Shown one piece after another: positions 40,086 through 50,366 of a DNA stretch of 64,000 nt. The position numbers were made by a program, and so were the translations under genes. Position 1 is the first letter of the stretch. Every line of letters begins with the position of its first letter. This DNA comes from Akkermansiaceae bacterium (GTDB lineage: Bacteria; Verrucomicrobiota; Verrucomicrobiia; Verrucomicrobiales; Akkermansiaceae), in the NCBI GenBank assembly GCA_903878115.1, contig CAIRGO010000057.1, positions 44,727 through 108,726 of the forward strand, in the 5' to 3' direction. The notes below the pieces were generated by a model that saw nothing but the letters and a program-made list of their open reading frames with translations, made no database searches and was not told the origin of the DNA.

Positions 40086-41314
40086 GGCTCATCCGCAGAA
40101 TCTGTGGGTGGATTGCGGCTCGGGGAGTTCGCCTAGTTGATGGTAAATGGCAATGCTCAAATGCTCGAAGTTCCTATATCCAAAGGCTCTTCTCATCGCG
40201 TTACCTGCTTTTAAATTGAACCCTTCTACCATCCCTGAGTGGTATTGTTTTTTGGCTCGAAAATAGTTTAATAGCAAGTCCTGGTGCGCTTGCAGCGTTT
40301 TGACGAATTTCTTCATGGGGGCCAGGCGGCTTTTCATGGTCCGGGTACACCATGCTCTCAGATACTTGCGAGTATGGTGCACGCTGATGTATCCCCAGAA
40401 TACATCGAAACTTTCTTTGATCTGATACGCCCTCACGTTTTTGAGGTTGTAGCTCAGTAGGCCTTTGAGGCGAATTTTTTGATGATCCGTTAGGTTGGTG
40501 GCGCGCTTGAGAAAGCAGTAACGGGATTTTTTGAGCACGGGTTCGTAGCCTCGTGCCGCAAGTTCTTTGGTTTCTTGTTTGCGCACTTAATCAACAGCTT
40601 CGTTGAGCTTTTTGGCGATGTGAAAGCGGTCTAGTATGTTGAGGGCTTGGGGGAGAATTTCGCGGATGACTTTGAGGTAGGGCCGCCACATGTCGGAGCA
40701 GACAAACTTGACGGCGCGCTCAATTGGGATTGAGTGAGTGTCTGGGTGAGCCACTGACTCAAGCCTGCTTCGTTGCGTCTTTGACAACTTCTAACAGGCG
40801 GCGCGCTCCGTCATTGATCTGGTAAATGAGGGTCATGTAATGGTTGCCTTTGGTGTAGGCGACTTCATCGATGCCGATGGCCCTGATCTCTTCGAGAACG
40901 CGGTGGGCGAGACCGTATTGGACGACCCATTGCACACTGCGAAATACGCTGTCCCAGTTGGCGTGAAATATCTTAGCGCAGTCTTTCCAGCTTAGCAGGC
41001 GCGACCATTGGGCGAGGAAGATGCGGAAGTCGTTAGTGAGGTGGTGCTTGCCGCTCGCCCAGGGAATGGCTTCGGTGATGATACGGACGCTGCGACGACA
41101 AGCGACGCTGCGCATACGATAGTAGAAGCGCACGGGGATGTTCCAGAGGGGAATGTAGTCGAATGAGCGATCTGAGGGGGGAGGTGTCGTAGGTGGGACT
41201 GGATTTGCCGCAAGAGCATTTGGCACGGTTGTTTTTGCGTGGCTCGATGGTGACTTTGATGAGCTTATTTTCCTACAATGATGCTTTTTACCCACAGATT
41301 TTGCGGAAGAGGCC
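40086..41314 (-). mobile_element. ISL3-family insertion sequence, degenerate
   Basis: TIRs GGCTCATCCGCAGAATCTGTGGGT (left) and GGCCTCTTCCGCAAAATCTGTGGGT (right, reverse complement) enclose split transposase ORFs. Confidence 0.85.
40089..41295 (-). pseudogene. ISL3-type transposase broken across three ORFs
   Basis: 'IGIDEVAYTKGNHYMTLIYQI' (40759-41295), 'LDRFHIAKKLNEAVD' (40587-40787), 'YFRAKKQYHSGMVEGFNLKAGNAMRRAFGYRNFEHLSIAIYHQLG' (40089-40586). Confidence 0.88.
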
Positions 41315-41454
41315 GATGTTTGTATTGATGTGCTTACTGACGACCGCGATGTGCGGGCCTTTGCTCAATTGGTCGTTGAGAAAAAATTCATCGGAAAATT
41401 AGTTTGCAGGATCTAACAGATTCGCGATGCAGGAAAAATGTTATTGCCGTCGAA

Positions 41455-42384
41455 TCAGCGCGATTGCTCTAACATCAGTAGCAGTGGCTTCTCGGCGCGG
41501 GCGCGCATTTCTTCAGGCAATTCTACGGTGGGGCTGAGGTGAAGCAGGCAATCGTGGAGTTTTTGCAACGTGTTCATTTTCATATAACGGCAATCGGCGC
41601 AGGCGCATCGGTCGGTGGGTCCCGGGATGAGATTTTTGTCTGGACACTCGCGGCGCAGGCGATGGAGCATGCCGCTTTCGGTCACTACGATGATGTCGTT
41701 AACGGGTGCATTCCGACAGTAGGTGACCATTTTTTCCGTCGAACAAACTTCATCGGCGAGCAGGCGCACGGCTTGTGTGCACTCGGGATGTGCCACAACG
41801 AGAGCCTGTGGATATTGCTCTTTGATTTTGCGGATCGAGTCGCGGGTGAACTCGACATGAACGTAACAGGAGCCCTTCCAGAGATCCATTTTCCGACCTG
41901 TCTGCTCCATCACCCAGGCGCCGAGATTCTCATCGGGCACGAAGAGGATTGGGCGGTCAGCAGGCGCTTTGTTAACGATTTTTACGGCATTTCCTGAGGT
42001 GCAGATCACATCGCACAGCGCTTTGACATGAGCGGAGCAATTGATGTAGGCGATGACGTAGTAATTTTTATGCGCATTCTTTTGCAAAAATGCCTCCAGT
42101 TCAGGGCCGGGGCAGGATTGTTCTAACGAGCAACCAGCATCTTTATCGGGAAGTACTACGGTCTTAGTAGGATTGACGATTTTTGCCGTTTCCGCCATGA
42201 AATGTACGCCGCAAAAAACGATTACATCCGCTTTGGTATCGCGGGCATGATAGGCCAAACCTAACGAATCACCGACGTAATCAGCGATATCCTGGATATC
42301 GCCCGTTTGATAATTATGCGCAAGGATGACCGCATTGCGTTCTTTTTTGAGACGCTGGATTTCTTTCGTGAGATCGAGAGACAT
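41455..42384 (-). CDS. nadA: Quinolinate synthase
   Basis: 'AVILAHNYQTGDIQDIADYVGDSLGLAYHA', 'VFCGVHFMAETAKIVNPTKTVVLPDKDAGCSLEQSCP', 'CADCRYMKMNTLQKL'. Confidence 0.97.
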   Translation of the reverse strand: MSLDLTKEIQRLKKERNAVILAHNYQTGDIQDIADYVGDSLGLAYHARDTKADVIVFCGVHFMAETAKIVNPTKTVVLPDKDAGCSLEQSCPGPELEAFLQKNAHKNYYVIAYINCSAHVKALCDVICTSGNAVKIVNKAPADRPILFVPDENLGAWVMEQTGRKMDLWKGSCYVHVEFTRDSIRKIKEQYPQALVVAHPECTQAVRLLADEVCSTEKMVTYCRNAPVNDIIVVTESGMLHRLRRECPDKNLIPGPTDRCACADCRYMKMNTLQKLHDCLLHLSPTVELPEEMRARAEKPLLLMLEQSR

Positions 42385-42410
42385 GAAGGGAAGAATTTGT
42401 GCCACTATAA

Positions 42411-43658
42411 TCAAACGAAGCGTTTGATGAGCAAGGAGGCGTTGTGGCCACCGAAACCGAAGTTGTTGCTGAGGGCAATATCGACTTTGGCTTCGCGGGC
42501 GACGTGAGGCACGTAATCGAGATCACACTCTGGATCTGGTTCATCGAGGTTGATGGTGGGTGGGATGATATTATCGCGCATGGCCATTAGACAGGCAGCG
42601 ATTTCTACACCACCGGTAGCGCCTAACAAGTGACCAGTCATCGATTTTGTGGAGCTTACAAGTAGGCCATTTTTCGCATGATCTCCGAAAGTTTTTTTGA
42701 TGGCTTTGGTTTCGCAGACGTCGCCAAGACCCGTGGACGTGCCGTGGGCGTTGACGTAGCTGACTTCGTTGGCATTGATTTTACCGTGGCGCAGCGCCAT
42801 GGTCATGCAGCGGGCAGCGCCGTCACCTTCAGGGTGGGGCGAGGTCATGTGATAAGCATCGGCGCTGAGTCCGTAACCGATCAATTCCGCATAAATGTGG
42901 GCACCGCGTTTTTTCGCGTGCTCTAATTCTTCGATCATCAATACACCGGCACCTTCGCCCATAACGAAGCCATCACGACCGACATCAAACGGGCGCGATG
43001 CGCGTTCTGGTTCATCGTTGCGGGTGCTCAGAGCTTTCATGTTTCCGAAGCCGCCAAGGCCGCAGGGAAGAATGCTGGCTTCGCCGCCGCCGCAGAGGAA
43101 AGCATCGGCATCGCCGAATTTGATGATACGCCAGGCTTCGCCGATCGAGTGGTTCGAGGTGGCACAGGCGGTAACGATCGCCATATTTGGGCCGCCAAAA
43201 CCGTATTCCATTGAGACGATGCCGCTGGCGATGTTTGCGATCATCATGGGGATAAGAAACGGTGAAACGCGTCCCGGACCACGATTGATGAGCTTGCTAT
43301 GCTCTTCTTCTAAGGTTCCGAGACCGCCGATGCCGCTACTAACCATAACTCCAACTTGGTTTTTATCGACTTTTTCTGGATCCATTCCCGAGTCAAGCAG
43401 CGCCATGCGTGCGGCTGCCACCGCGAGTTGCACGTAGCGATCGGCACGGCGAGCGTCTTTAGGATTGGTGAAAAATGGTGTGGCATCAAAATTTTTCACT
43501 TCGCCTGCAATGTGGCAGGTGTAGGCAGAAGTATCCATTGATGTGATGCGGGCTATGCCGCTACGCCCAGCTTTCATCGCCTCCCATGTGCTCTGTAAAT
43601 CATTTCCAAGCGGACTGATGCAGCCGATTCCTGTAATTACTACGCGTCTTTCGTTCAT
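42411..43658 (-). CDS. fabF: Beta-ketoacyl-ACP synthase II
   Basis: 'RRVVITGIGCISPLGND', active-site 'TACATSNHSIGEAWRII', 'VNAHGTSTGLGDVCETKAIK', 'LGATGGVEIAACLMAM'. Confidence 0.96.
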   Translation of the reverse strand: MNERRVVITGIGCISPLGNDLQSTWEAMKAGRSGIARITSMDTSAYTCHIAGEVKNFDATPFFTNPKDARRADRYVQLAVAAARMALLDSGMDPEKVDKNQVGVMVSSGIGGLGTLEEEHSKLINRGPGRVSPFLIPMMIANIASGIVSMEYGFGGPNMAIVTACATSNHSIGEAWRIIKFGDADAFLCGGGEASILPCGLGGFGNMKALSTRNDEPERASRPFDVGRDGFVMGEGAGVLMIEELEHAKKRGAHIYAELIGYGLSADAYHMTSPHPEGDGAARCMTMALRHGKINANEVSYVNAHGTSTGLGDVCETKAIKKTFGDHAKNGLLVSSTKSMTGHLLGATGGVEIAACLMAMRDNIIPPTINLDEPDPECDLDYVPHVAREAKVDIALSNNFGFGGHNASLLIKRFV

Positions 43659-43739
43659 TGGATGTAAAGTTCTCGAGGCGAGTGTTACTCATGGATTGGC
43701 GCATAAGCAAGCTCAACCGTGTCAAATATGACGAGAAAA

Positions 43740-43967
43740 TTAGCCAGATCTTTCTGAATCCCGTCCACAATGCGGGCACGGCACGATTTTTTCTTTGCCG
43801 TGATCTTCCCACGCCGTCAGGCACAAGTCGCACACGAAGCGCACTTTACGACCACGTCGTTCTGCATTGCGATGAGCAAAAGAGGAAATCCAACCAAATA
43901 AACCTACCAGCACAAAGGTAGCGCAGACGATGAGCAAGCAGTATTCAGAGAGGCTGAGTTCAATCAT
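43740..43967 (-). CDS. Small membrane protein with C-terminal zinc ribbon-like CxxC pairs
   Basis: N-terminal TM helix; 'FVCDLCLTAWEDHGKEKIVPCPHCGR'. Confidence 0.6.
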   Translation of the reverse strand: MIELSLSEYCLLIVCATFVLVGLFGWISSFAHRNAERRGRKVRFVCDLCLTAWEDHGKEKIVPCPHCGRDSERSG

Positions 43968-44718
43968 GGCTTTTCTCCCAAATCACCTCGCAACCGAGCC
44001 ATCCTTTGACCCGTTCGGGCTTGGGAAACTCTAACTGCATTAACCAATTCTCCAGCGACACGATGCGCTTACTGGAGTCCTTCGCCACGCTGAGGCAATG
44101 TTTCACTTTGCCTTTCGCATCGATCTCTAACAAAAATTGCATGCCTGCAGGATAGCCGCTTTGCGCATCGTGATACGTTGGCCAGTGAGAAGGCAAATCG
44201 GTTACGGTATTTTTCGCTAACAATTTAAGCCGTGGTTGCACCCATGAATGTGCGAGCGGCAGAGGTGACTGCAGTGGCGGGACTTCCTCCATCTTTGGCA
44301 ATGCTGGCCAGACGTGATATTGATCAAATATTTGCAACGGATCGCGCACGGCGACTCCTCGCAGTTCTCTTTTGGATGAGCCGGTCAAAGCAACTGAGCT
44401 TTGTAGCAATGGTGCGCTTAGTTGCTCGATCTCACCTTCTTTTTCAAGTCGGGGGAAAGGGGTTTTTTGCGTGATTTGAGCTAACCATTCACGGTTTTCT
44501 GGAGAGTCGATCATCATCACCATTTCGCCACTGCGGCTTGCGGTAGGGGGCAAGGGGAAAACGCGCACTCGGATAAATGTCAACATCAGTACCATCATGG
44601 GTAATACCAATAATGCGGCCAAGGCAAGTGACCATCGACGACGAAAAGAACGGCGCCATGAGAACAACCACTTGTGCCCTACCGCCTTAACAACTTTTTT
44701 CCCTTCCATTCGGCTCAT
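43960..44718 (-). CDS. TonB-like energy transducer candidate
   Basis: N-terminal TM and C-terminal 'PAGMQFLLEIDAKGKVKHCLSVAKDSSKRIVSLENWLMQLEFPKPERVKGWLG'; coupled to ExbD and ExbB genes. Confidence 0.55.
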   Translation of the reverse strand: MSRMEGKKVVKAVGHKWLFSWRRSFRRRWSLALAALLVLPMMVLMLTFIRVRVFPLPPTASRSGEMVMMIDSPENREWLAQITQKTPFPRLEKEGEIEQLSAPLLQSSVALTGSSKRELRGVAVRDPLQIFDQYHVWPALPKMEEVPPLQSPLPLAHSWVQPRLKLLAKNTVTDLPSHWPTYHDAQSGYPAGMQFLLEIDAKGKVKHCLSVAKDSSKRIVSLENWLMQLEFPKPERVKGWLGCEVIWEKSHD

Positions 44719-45152
44719 TGCGATTTTTCCTCTGCAGCTTCTGAGCGCATGTCGCCAGCTAGTATCACACGAAATCCTTTTCTCAGGCAAATTTCCGCAA
44801 CTTGTCGCAGTGCTTCTGAGGTTACGAGTCGATCTGCTTTGATCACCACCGATGAGTTCGTTCTATTCCCTTGTTCCATCAATTCCGCCATATGCTCATC
44901 CAATTCTGCTAGGTTTACGCTTCGCGTGCCCAAATACAATCTTTCCGCGCCCTCTGCTGTTAGTGTAAGCACAGCGGCTTCTTGGAAGCGCTCCATTTGA
45001 AAAAGCGATGAAGGGAGATTGACGGTAACACCGGTTTTTTCCTCCAATTTTGGCCCAAGAGCATAGCACATTAGCAACACCATGAACAGATTAAACAACG
45101 GTATAGCATGCAAAAAACCCACGCCTTCAGGAAGTGTGGTTTCTAACTTCAC
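44715..45152 (-). CDS. ExbD/TolR-like protein
   Basis: 'IPLFNLFMVLLMCYALGPKLEEKTGVTVNLP'; overlaps the upstream ExbB gene. Confidence 0.8.
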   Translation of the reverse strand: MKLETTLPEGVGFLHAIPLFNLFMVLLMCYALGPKLEEKTGVTVNLPSSLFQMERFQEAAVLTLTAEGAERLYLGTRSVNLAELDEHMAELMEQGNRTNSSVVIKADRLVTSEALRQVAEICLRKGFRVILAGDMRSEAAEEKSQ

Positions 45153-45829
45153 AGCGCATGCTCCTTTCGTTTTTCTTCGCGAGCCTGTTGTTCCTCTTCC
45201 ATGCGTGCGTCGAAAACCATATTCACAGTCTCAATACCAGCTCGCTCTAACCGATGCATCAGGCGTTTAGCACGTCCTAAAAAATAGAGATAGAAAACAT
45301 ACATCACAATCGCGATCATCAAGCCAAGTGCCGTAGTCACCAATGACTGAAATACGCCTCCAGAAATTTCCGACGGGTTCGTAAATCCACCGCGCTCATT
45401 TAGCTTGGAGAAAACATCGACCAAACCTAAAATCGTACCAAGCATGCCCATCAACGGTGCCAATAATGCCACGCCTAGAATCGCGCGTATGTTACGCTCG
45501 ATGCGCGGCACTTCCATTTGTCCAGTTTCCTGTGCTACATCCCGCAGATCGGCACGCGGGAGGTCCGCACGAGACAATACTGCGTGCGCCACACGCGCCA
45601 CTGGACCAGGGGCGCGAGCCGCTTCATGACGGGCTTCCGCAAAAGCTCTTTTTTTTACATGATTCCCGAGACCGATCAATAAATCAGCAACATTGATTCG
45701 TGCGCGATGGAAAAAAAACAAGCGCTCGAGGATAAAAAGAGCCCCAAAAACCGCCAGTGCTAACTGAATCCAAACGATCGGACCGCCCTGTTCAACGACT
45801 CCACTAGCATCTATCGCGGCAAACTGCAT
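45149..45829 (-). CDS. MotA/TolQ/ExbB proton channel family protein
   Basis: 'RNIRAILGVALLAPLMGMLGTILGLVDVFSKLN...GVFQSLVTTALGLMIAIVMYVFYLYFL'. Confidence 0.92.
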   Translation of the reverse strand: MQFAAIDASGVVEQGGPIVWIQLALAVFGALFILERLFFFHRARINVADLLIGLGNHVKKRAFAEARHEAARAPGPVARVAHAVLSRADLPRADLRDVAQETGQMEVPRIERNIRAILGVALLAPLMGMLGTILGLVDVFSKLNERGGFTNPSEISGGVFQSLVTTALGLMIAIVMYVFYLYFLGRAKRLMHRLERAGIETVNMVFDARMEEEQQAREEKRKEHAL

Positions 45830-45892
45830 GCGCTTATTTACCCATTCTCCACGATCGAGTCAACCTTGCATATCTGCTGTTAGCACGGGCCG

Positions 45893-47807
45893 CAGGGCGA
45901 TTGGTTTGATCCTCACAAAGCCTTTTTACAGAAGTGATTAAAATAATCCTAAACAAAAGGCTCCAAAAATGCAGGATTTGACTTGTGATCCACAAGCGCG
46001 ACTTCCAAACAGGCGCGGCCCACTCGGACCGCGGATTACTTGAAATCAAACAAGCACTTACATCCGCAGATTGGGAAATCGCCCATCAGATGCTCGATGA
46101 AGAACACTTCCTTGGCGCGGGTCGCGAGGCCGGAGATCGACTCTGCCAGTTCGTGCTCGAGGGCGGACAAGTCGTCGCCGTGCTCATTTGGTGCGCTGCC
46201 GCTTGGGATCTCAAAGATCGCGATACAATCATCGGCTGGGATCCCGTCACCCGCTCGCAACGGCTTAAACTCGTCGTCCAGTTACGCCGTTTCCTTGTGC
46301 CAGAAAAATCTCGGCGTCCCAATCTCGCCTCACAATGCCTCGGCCTCGCCCTGCGCGAACTACCAGCACAATGACACGCCCAACACGGCTATCGCCCACT
46401 TTTAGCCGAAAGTTTTAGTGATCCAGAACTACACGCTGGCACAGTTTATCGAGCCACTAACTGGACATACATCGGCGACACCCAAGGCTTTTCCCAAGAC
46501 CACACCGACTACTATCTGCCCAATCAGCACCCCAAAAAAACTCTGGCTTAAACCCCTCCACCCACAAGCCTATAAGCTCATGTGCGCCCCCCAATTACCC
46601 GCCGTCTGCGAAGCCGCCCTAACCGCTGGCGCAGGAGTCCGCAGCCCACTCAAAATCAACCAACTCAAAACCCTACGCCACGCCTTCGAAGAAGTGCCCG
46701 ATCCCCGTCGAGCGCAAAGCCGCCGCCATCCATTCACCGCCATCCATTCACCGCCGTGCTCACCCTCGTTGCCCTCGGCCTACTCATGGGCGGGCGCGAC
46801 ATGCGCAACATCTGGCGCAAAGTTGCAAAACTCGACCAAAAACAACGCGAAGCCATAGGCCTAAAAGTCCGCCATAAAACAAGCGGACGCCTCAAAATGC
46901 CCGGCTACGATGCCCTCAACGACCTACTCAACCTCATCGATCCCCAAGCCTACTCCGAAGCCCTCACCGCATGGCTCCAAGCCAACTCCGGTCTACTACC
47001 CCGCAGCCTTGCCCTCGACGGCAAAAGCATCGGCGATGGCAAATGCGGCATGATCATCACCCTCTGCCGCCACGAATACGGGCGCCCCGTCGCCATGATC
47101 CCCGCCACCGGCAAAAAAGAAGACAGCGAAGACAGCGAAGCCCGCGCCCTGCTAGCATCACCCCAAGTCAGACTCGAAAACGCCGTCATAACCGCCGATC
47201 CCCTACACAACAAAGAAGACACCCTACGAGTCATCATTGAAAACGGCGGAGATTACCTCATCGGCACCAAAGACAACACCTCCAAACGCCTCAAAGAAGC
47301 AGTCCTCAAAGAAGCCCCCTTTTTGATCTAACATGCGAAGCAGAACACCGACGCATCGACATCCGTCGGGCCGCCGTAAAAGCCATTAATCCCGTAGATG
47401 TAGAACTACTCTCCGCCCACAGCAGCATCAAAGTGATGCGAGAATGGGAAGAAAAAAACGCAAATGAAGCGAAAGTCACAATCCATATCCGCTACTTCAT
47501 ATCAAGCCTAGCGGAACAAAGTCCCGAGCGCATGGGAGCACTAGTACGCGGGCACTGGAGTATCGAAAACCGCAATCACCACAAACGAGACGACTCCGTA
47601 TGGCAAGAAGACCGCCACCGTCACCGCCGCATAAACGTAGCCCAGAATCTAGCGTTGACACGCAACGCCCTACTAGCGGTCATCCCCTTCACCGATAAAC
47701 AAAGGCTCCCAGCCCTAATCGCCGATTACCTAAACTCCCCGAGCCTAGCAATCAAACTGATTCTTCACGCCAGCCCGGTCCCGTAACCCCTCAAGCCAAT
47801 CGCCCTG
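45893..47807 (+). mobile_element. ISAs1-type insertion sequence whose transposase region begins with a DUF4338 (DruA-like) module; degenerate
   Basis: TIRs CAGGGCGATTGGTTTGA (left) and CAGGGCGATTGGCTTGA (right, reverse complement). Confidence 0.82.
45985..47786 (+). pseudogene. DUF4338 + ISAs1 transposase with an in-frame TGA and three frameshifts
   Basis: DUF4338-like 'VVAVLIWCAAAWDLKDRDTIIGWD...RRPNLASQCLGLALRELPAQ*HAQHGYRPLLAESFSDPELHAGTVYRATNWTYIGDTQGF'; ISAs1-like 'HPFTAVLTLVALGLLMGGRDMRNIWR...LALDGKSIGDGK...VRGHWSIENRNHHKRDDSVWQED'. Confidence 0.88.
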
Positions 47808-48218
47808 CAGATGGGGGGGTAGTTGGATTTTAGTTGTTAAGAAGAACCAAGTAGAGTTGAATGGAAAAATCTGGATACTTGAGAAGAAGCCCCGGGCGCA
47901 AAAAACAAATAAGTGAATGTGGCACAGTGAAAGCGCTGAGATATGAATGGCGTCAGTCCTTGGATATGCGCATTTTTAATTTATGTTAGACTAACAGAAA
48001 ATGAAAAAGCGCTACATTTCTCCATTCCCTTCATGATGCCATGCACCCTGTGGGTGCGGCAGGATTTTTTTTGTGAGGGAATTTTTCCCAGGGTAACCCC
48101 GGAGCGGGCAACCCAGGGCTATTGTGCGTTACCACTTTGTGGTAGTTGAGTGAGAGGCGCATCTAGTCATAAACGTCATCATTTGTAACCTACGCCGCTT
48201 ATGACTGCAACAAATGAT

Positions 48219-48509
48219 TCACTGATCGCAGAGGGCGCGGGCGATGGTGTGCCATTCTTGGTCGATTTCTTTGATGGTGCGGGCGGGTTTCTTGGCAAGG
48301 TGGAACCAATAGGCGGCGTTGCTGGTGTCTCCTTCGATCAAGTGAAGTAGCGCGTGGATCCATGAGCCTGCTGTGGTGTGGAGGTCTTGGGCGATGTTGT
48401 GGGCTGCCTCCCATTGATTATTTTTGCAGAGCCAGAGTGCTTGCAGCTGCGGCGTGAGCGGCGGTGGGGTAGCTTGTGTGAGAGTGGCGAGAAAGTTTTC
48501 GTAGGTCAT
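48219..48509 (-). CDS. Small conserved-looking protein of unknown function
   Basis: 96 aa; 'WEAAHNIAQDLHTTAGSWIHALLHLIEGDTSNAAYWFHLA' resembles a widespread uncharacterised family. Confidence 0.65.
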   Translation of the reverse strand: MTYENFLATLTQATPPPLTPQLQALWLCKNNQWEAAHNIAQDLHTTAGSWIHALLHLIEGDTSNAAYWFHLAKKPARTIKEIDQEWHTIARALCDQ

Positions 48510-48516
48510 GAGCGAA

Positions 48517-49557
48517 TCAAGATTTTGCGTTGCGGAATAAGTAGTGAGAGACGATCCATTCGTGGCCGTTATTGTAGCCCCAGAGCTCGGCGCAGGCCAT
48601 GTAGAATACGCGCCAATATGACCACCATTTCATCGCATTTTCCGCGCCGTATGTTTCAGTGATTAGCGGGAAAAGTTCGGCTTTGTGGTCGTCCATGTTG
48701 AGCAGCCAAGCTTCGGAGGTTTTTTGGTAGTGTTGACCGTTGACTTGCCAGTGTTGTTCGATGCGGAGGTGATCTTGGAAGTAAAGTAGCAGGTCGTCGG
48801 AGGGCATTTGGCCACCCGTGAAAAAATATTTTGCCATCCAGTCGTCGTCGTTTTCGGCGATGTAGTGGTAGGCGTTTTCGCGATGGGTAAAAATGTGGAC
48901 GAAGAGTTTGCCATCAGGCTTGAGCCAACTCGAAATGCGTTCTAACAGAAGTTGGTAGTTTTTCATGTGCTCGAACATTTCAACAGAGACACAGCGGTCG
49001 AACACAGAGGTGCCGACTCCCTCGAAGGTGATCATGTTTGCGGTGATCACCGTGACATTGGGAAGTCCGCGTTTTTCCGCTTCTGCCATGATGTATTCGC
49101 GCTGGGTGCGGGAGTTAGAAACGGCGGTGATTTTCGAGTCGGGGTAATGTTTTGCCATCCACAGGGTCAGCGATCCCCAGCCGCAGCCGAGTTCGAGGAT
49201 CGTTTGACCATTGCTCAATTCGGCGCGCTGGCAGGTGAGGGTGAGCATTCGCGCCTCGGACTCGCCGATGTCGGTGACGCCTGGGTCCCAATAGCCAGAG
49301 GAGTATTTCATGTGCGGACCGAGGCAGCGTTTGAAAAAAGCCGTCGGCAGCTCGTAGTGTTGTTCATTGGCTTCCTCGGTGGCGATGGCGATGGGCATGG
49401 CTTTCAGCTCTGCGATGTGCGCCATGAGCTTGGCCTGGCGGTCTTCTGGGTCGAGATTTTCGAATGGGGCGATGGTGCCGGCGAGGCGGTGGCGGATGCC
49501 GAGGCGGATCGCGAAGTCGGGGAGTTTGCCTGAGGCGATGAGGTCGTTGGTGGTCAT
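48517..49557 (-). CDS. CFA synthase-like / coclaurine N-methyltransferase-like SAM methyltransferase
   Basis: '[58 protein letters not shown]...[11 protein letters not shown]'. Confidence 0.9.
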   Translation of the reverse strand: MTTNDLIASGKLPDFAIRLGIRHRLAGTIAPFENLDPEDRQAKLMAHIAELKAMPIAIATEEANEQHYELPTAFFKRCLGPHMKYSSGYWDPGVTDIGESEARMLTLTCQRAELSNGQTILELGCGWGSLTLWMAKHYPDSKITAVSNSRTQREYIMAEAEKRGLPNVTVITANMITFEGVGTSVFDRCVSVEMFEHMKNYQLLLERISSWLKPDGKLFVHIFTHRENAYHYIAENDDDWMAKYFFTGGQMPSDDLLLYFQDHLRIEQHWQVNGQHYQKTSEAWLLNMDDHKAELFPLITETYGAENAMKWWSYWRVFYMACAELWGYNNGHEWIVSHYLFRNAKS

Positions 49558-50366
49558 AAAAGTGGTGAGTGGTCAGTGGAAGAAGATTTTTTAGGCAAAG
49601 GGATGAAGGGGGAGGTGGTTTGTTGGTATTCGCGGTAGGCGTCGCCTTTGCGTTTGAGTGCAGAAGCTTCGGTGGGCGGGATGCCAGTGACTTTCAGTAG
49701 GAGAAAGGTGATGATGGCGGGGGCATAGAAGCTTGTCCAACCCCATGGCGAAGCGGCGGCGAAGAGAAAGATGCCGATCCAGATGACGGATTCAAAAAAA
49801 TAGTTCGGGTGGCGGGAGAATTTCCACAGGCCGCGCTGGCAGACGGATTTCGGATCGGGGTCGCTGGCTTTGAAAGCGGACATTTGCCGATCAGCGATCG
49901 TTTCCCCAATGAGCCCGCTCACGCCGACCAAGAAGCCGATCATCGAGAGAGCATTGAATGCGGGATTCGGGTCGGCGGCGATGAGGTAAAAGGGCAGTGC
50001 CAGCAGAAAAACCGAGATTGCCTGCGCTTGGAAAAACCAGAAGAACGAGCAGTTCTCGCGGCCTTTCCAGACTTCACGTAGTTTGCTGTAGCGTGAGTCT
50101 TCCTCGGGATGATGCTTGGCGATGCGCCTCGCGAGGTGGTAGCCGAGGCGCGTAGACCATGCGATGATCAGGGCGGCAGCGGCGATTTTCTTGCCGCCGA
50201 TAGAGTGGCTGGAGAGCAGGAAGAAAAAGGCAGTTAAGCCGATTCCGAATGCCCAGAAGGCATCGACGGGAGAAAAATTTCTAATTTTTACACACCATGC
50301 CCATGCAGCGGTGAAGAATAGGGACACCCCTAACAGCGCGCTGGGGAGAATGAGTGCGGAGTTCAT
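49554..50366 (-). CDS. DUF1295 / steroid 5-alpha-reductase-like membrane protein
   Basis: '[41 protein letters not shown]', polytopic. Confidence 0.9.
   Translation of the reverse strand: MNSALILPSALLGVSLFFTAAWAWCVKIRNFSPVDAFWAFGIGLTAFFFLLSSHSIGGKKIAAAALIIAWSTRLGYHLARRIAKHHPEEDSRYSKLREVWKGRENCSFFWFFQAQAISVFLLALPFYLIAADPNPAFNALSMIGFLVGVSGLIGETIADRQMSAFKASDPDPKSVCQRGLWKFSRHPNYFFESVIWIGIFLFAAASPWGWTSFYAPAIITFLLLKVTGIPPTEASALKRKGDAYREYQQTTSPFIPLPKKSSSTDHSPLL

Noticed and set aside
45985-46374. Stand-alone DruA / Druantia defence system
   Set aside because: No other Druantia genes are nearby and the DUF4338 part lies within transposon TIRs, in one broken frame with the ISAs1 transposase.
47943-48149. 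ORF 47943-48149 as a real gene
   Set aside because: No recognisable domain; its 3' part ('TPERATQGYCALPLCG') reads through a REP-like intergenic sequence.
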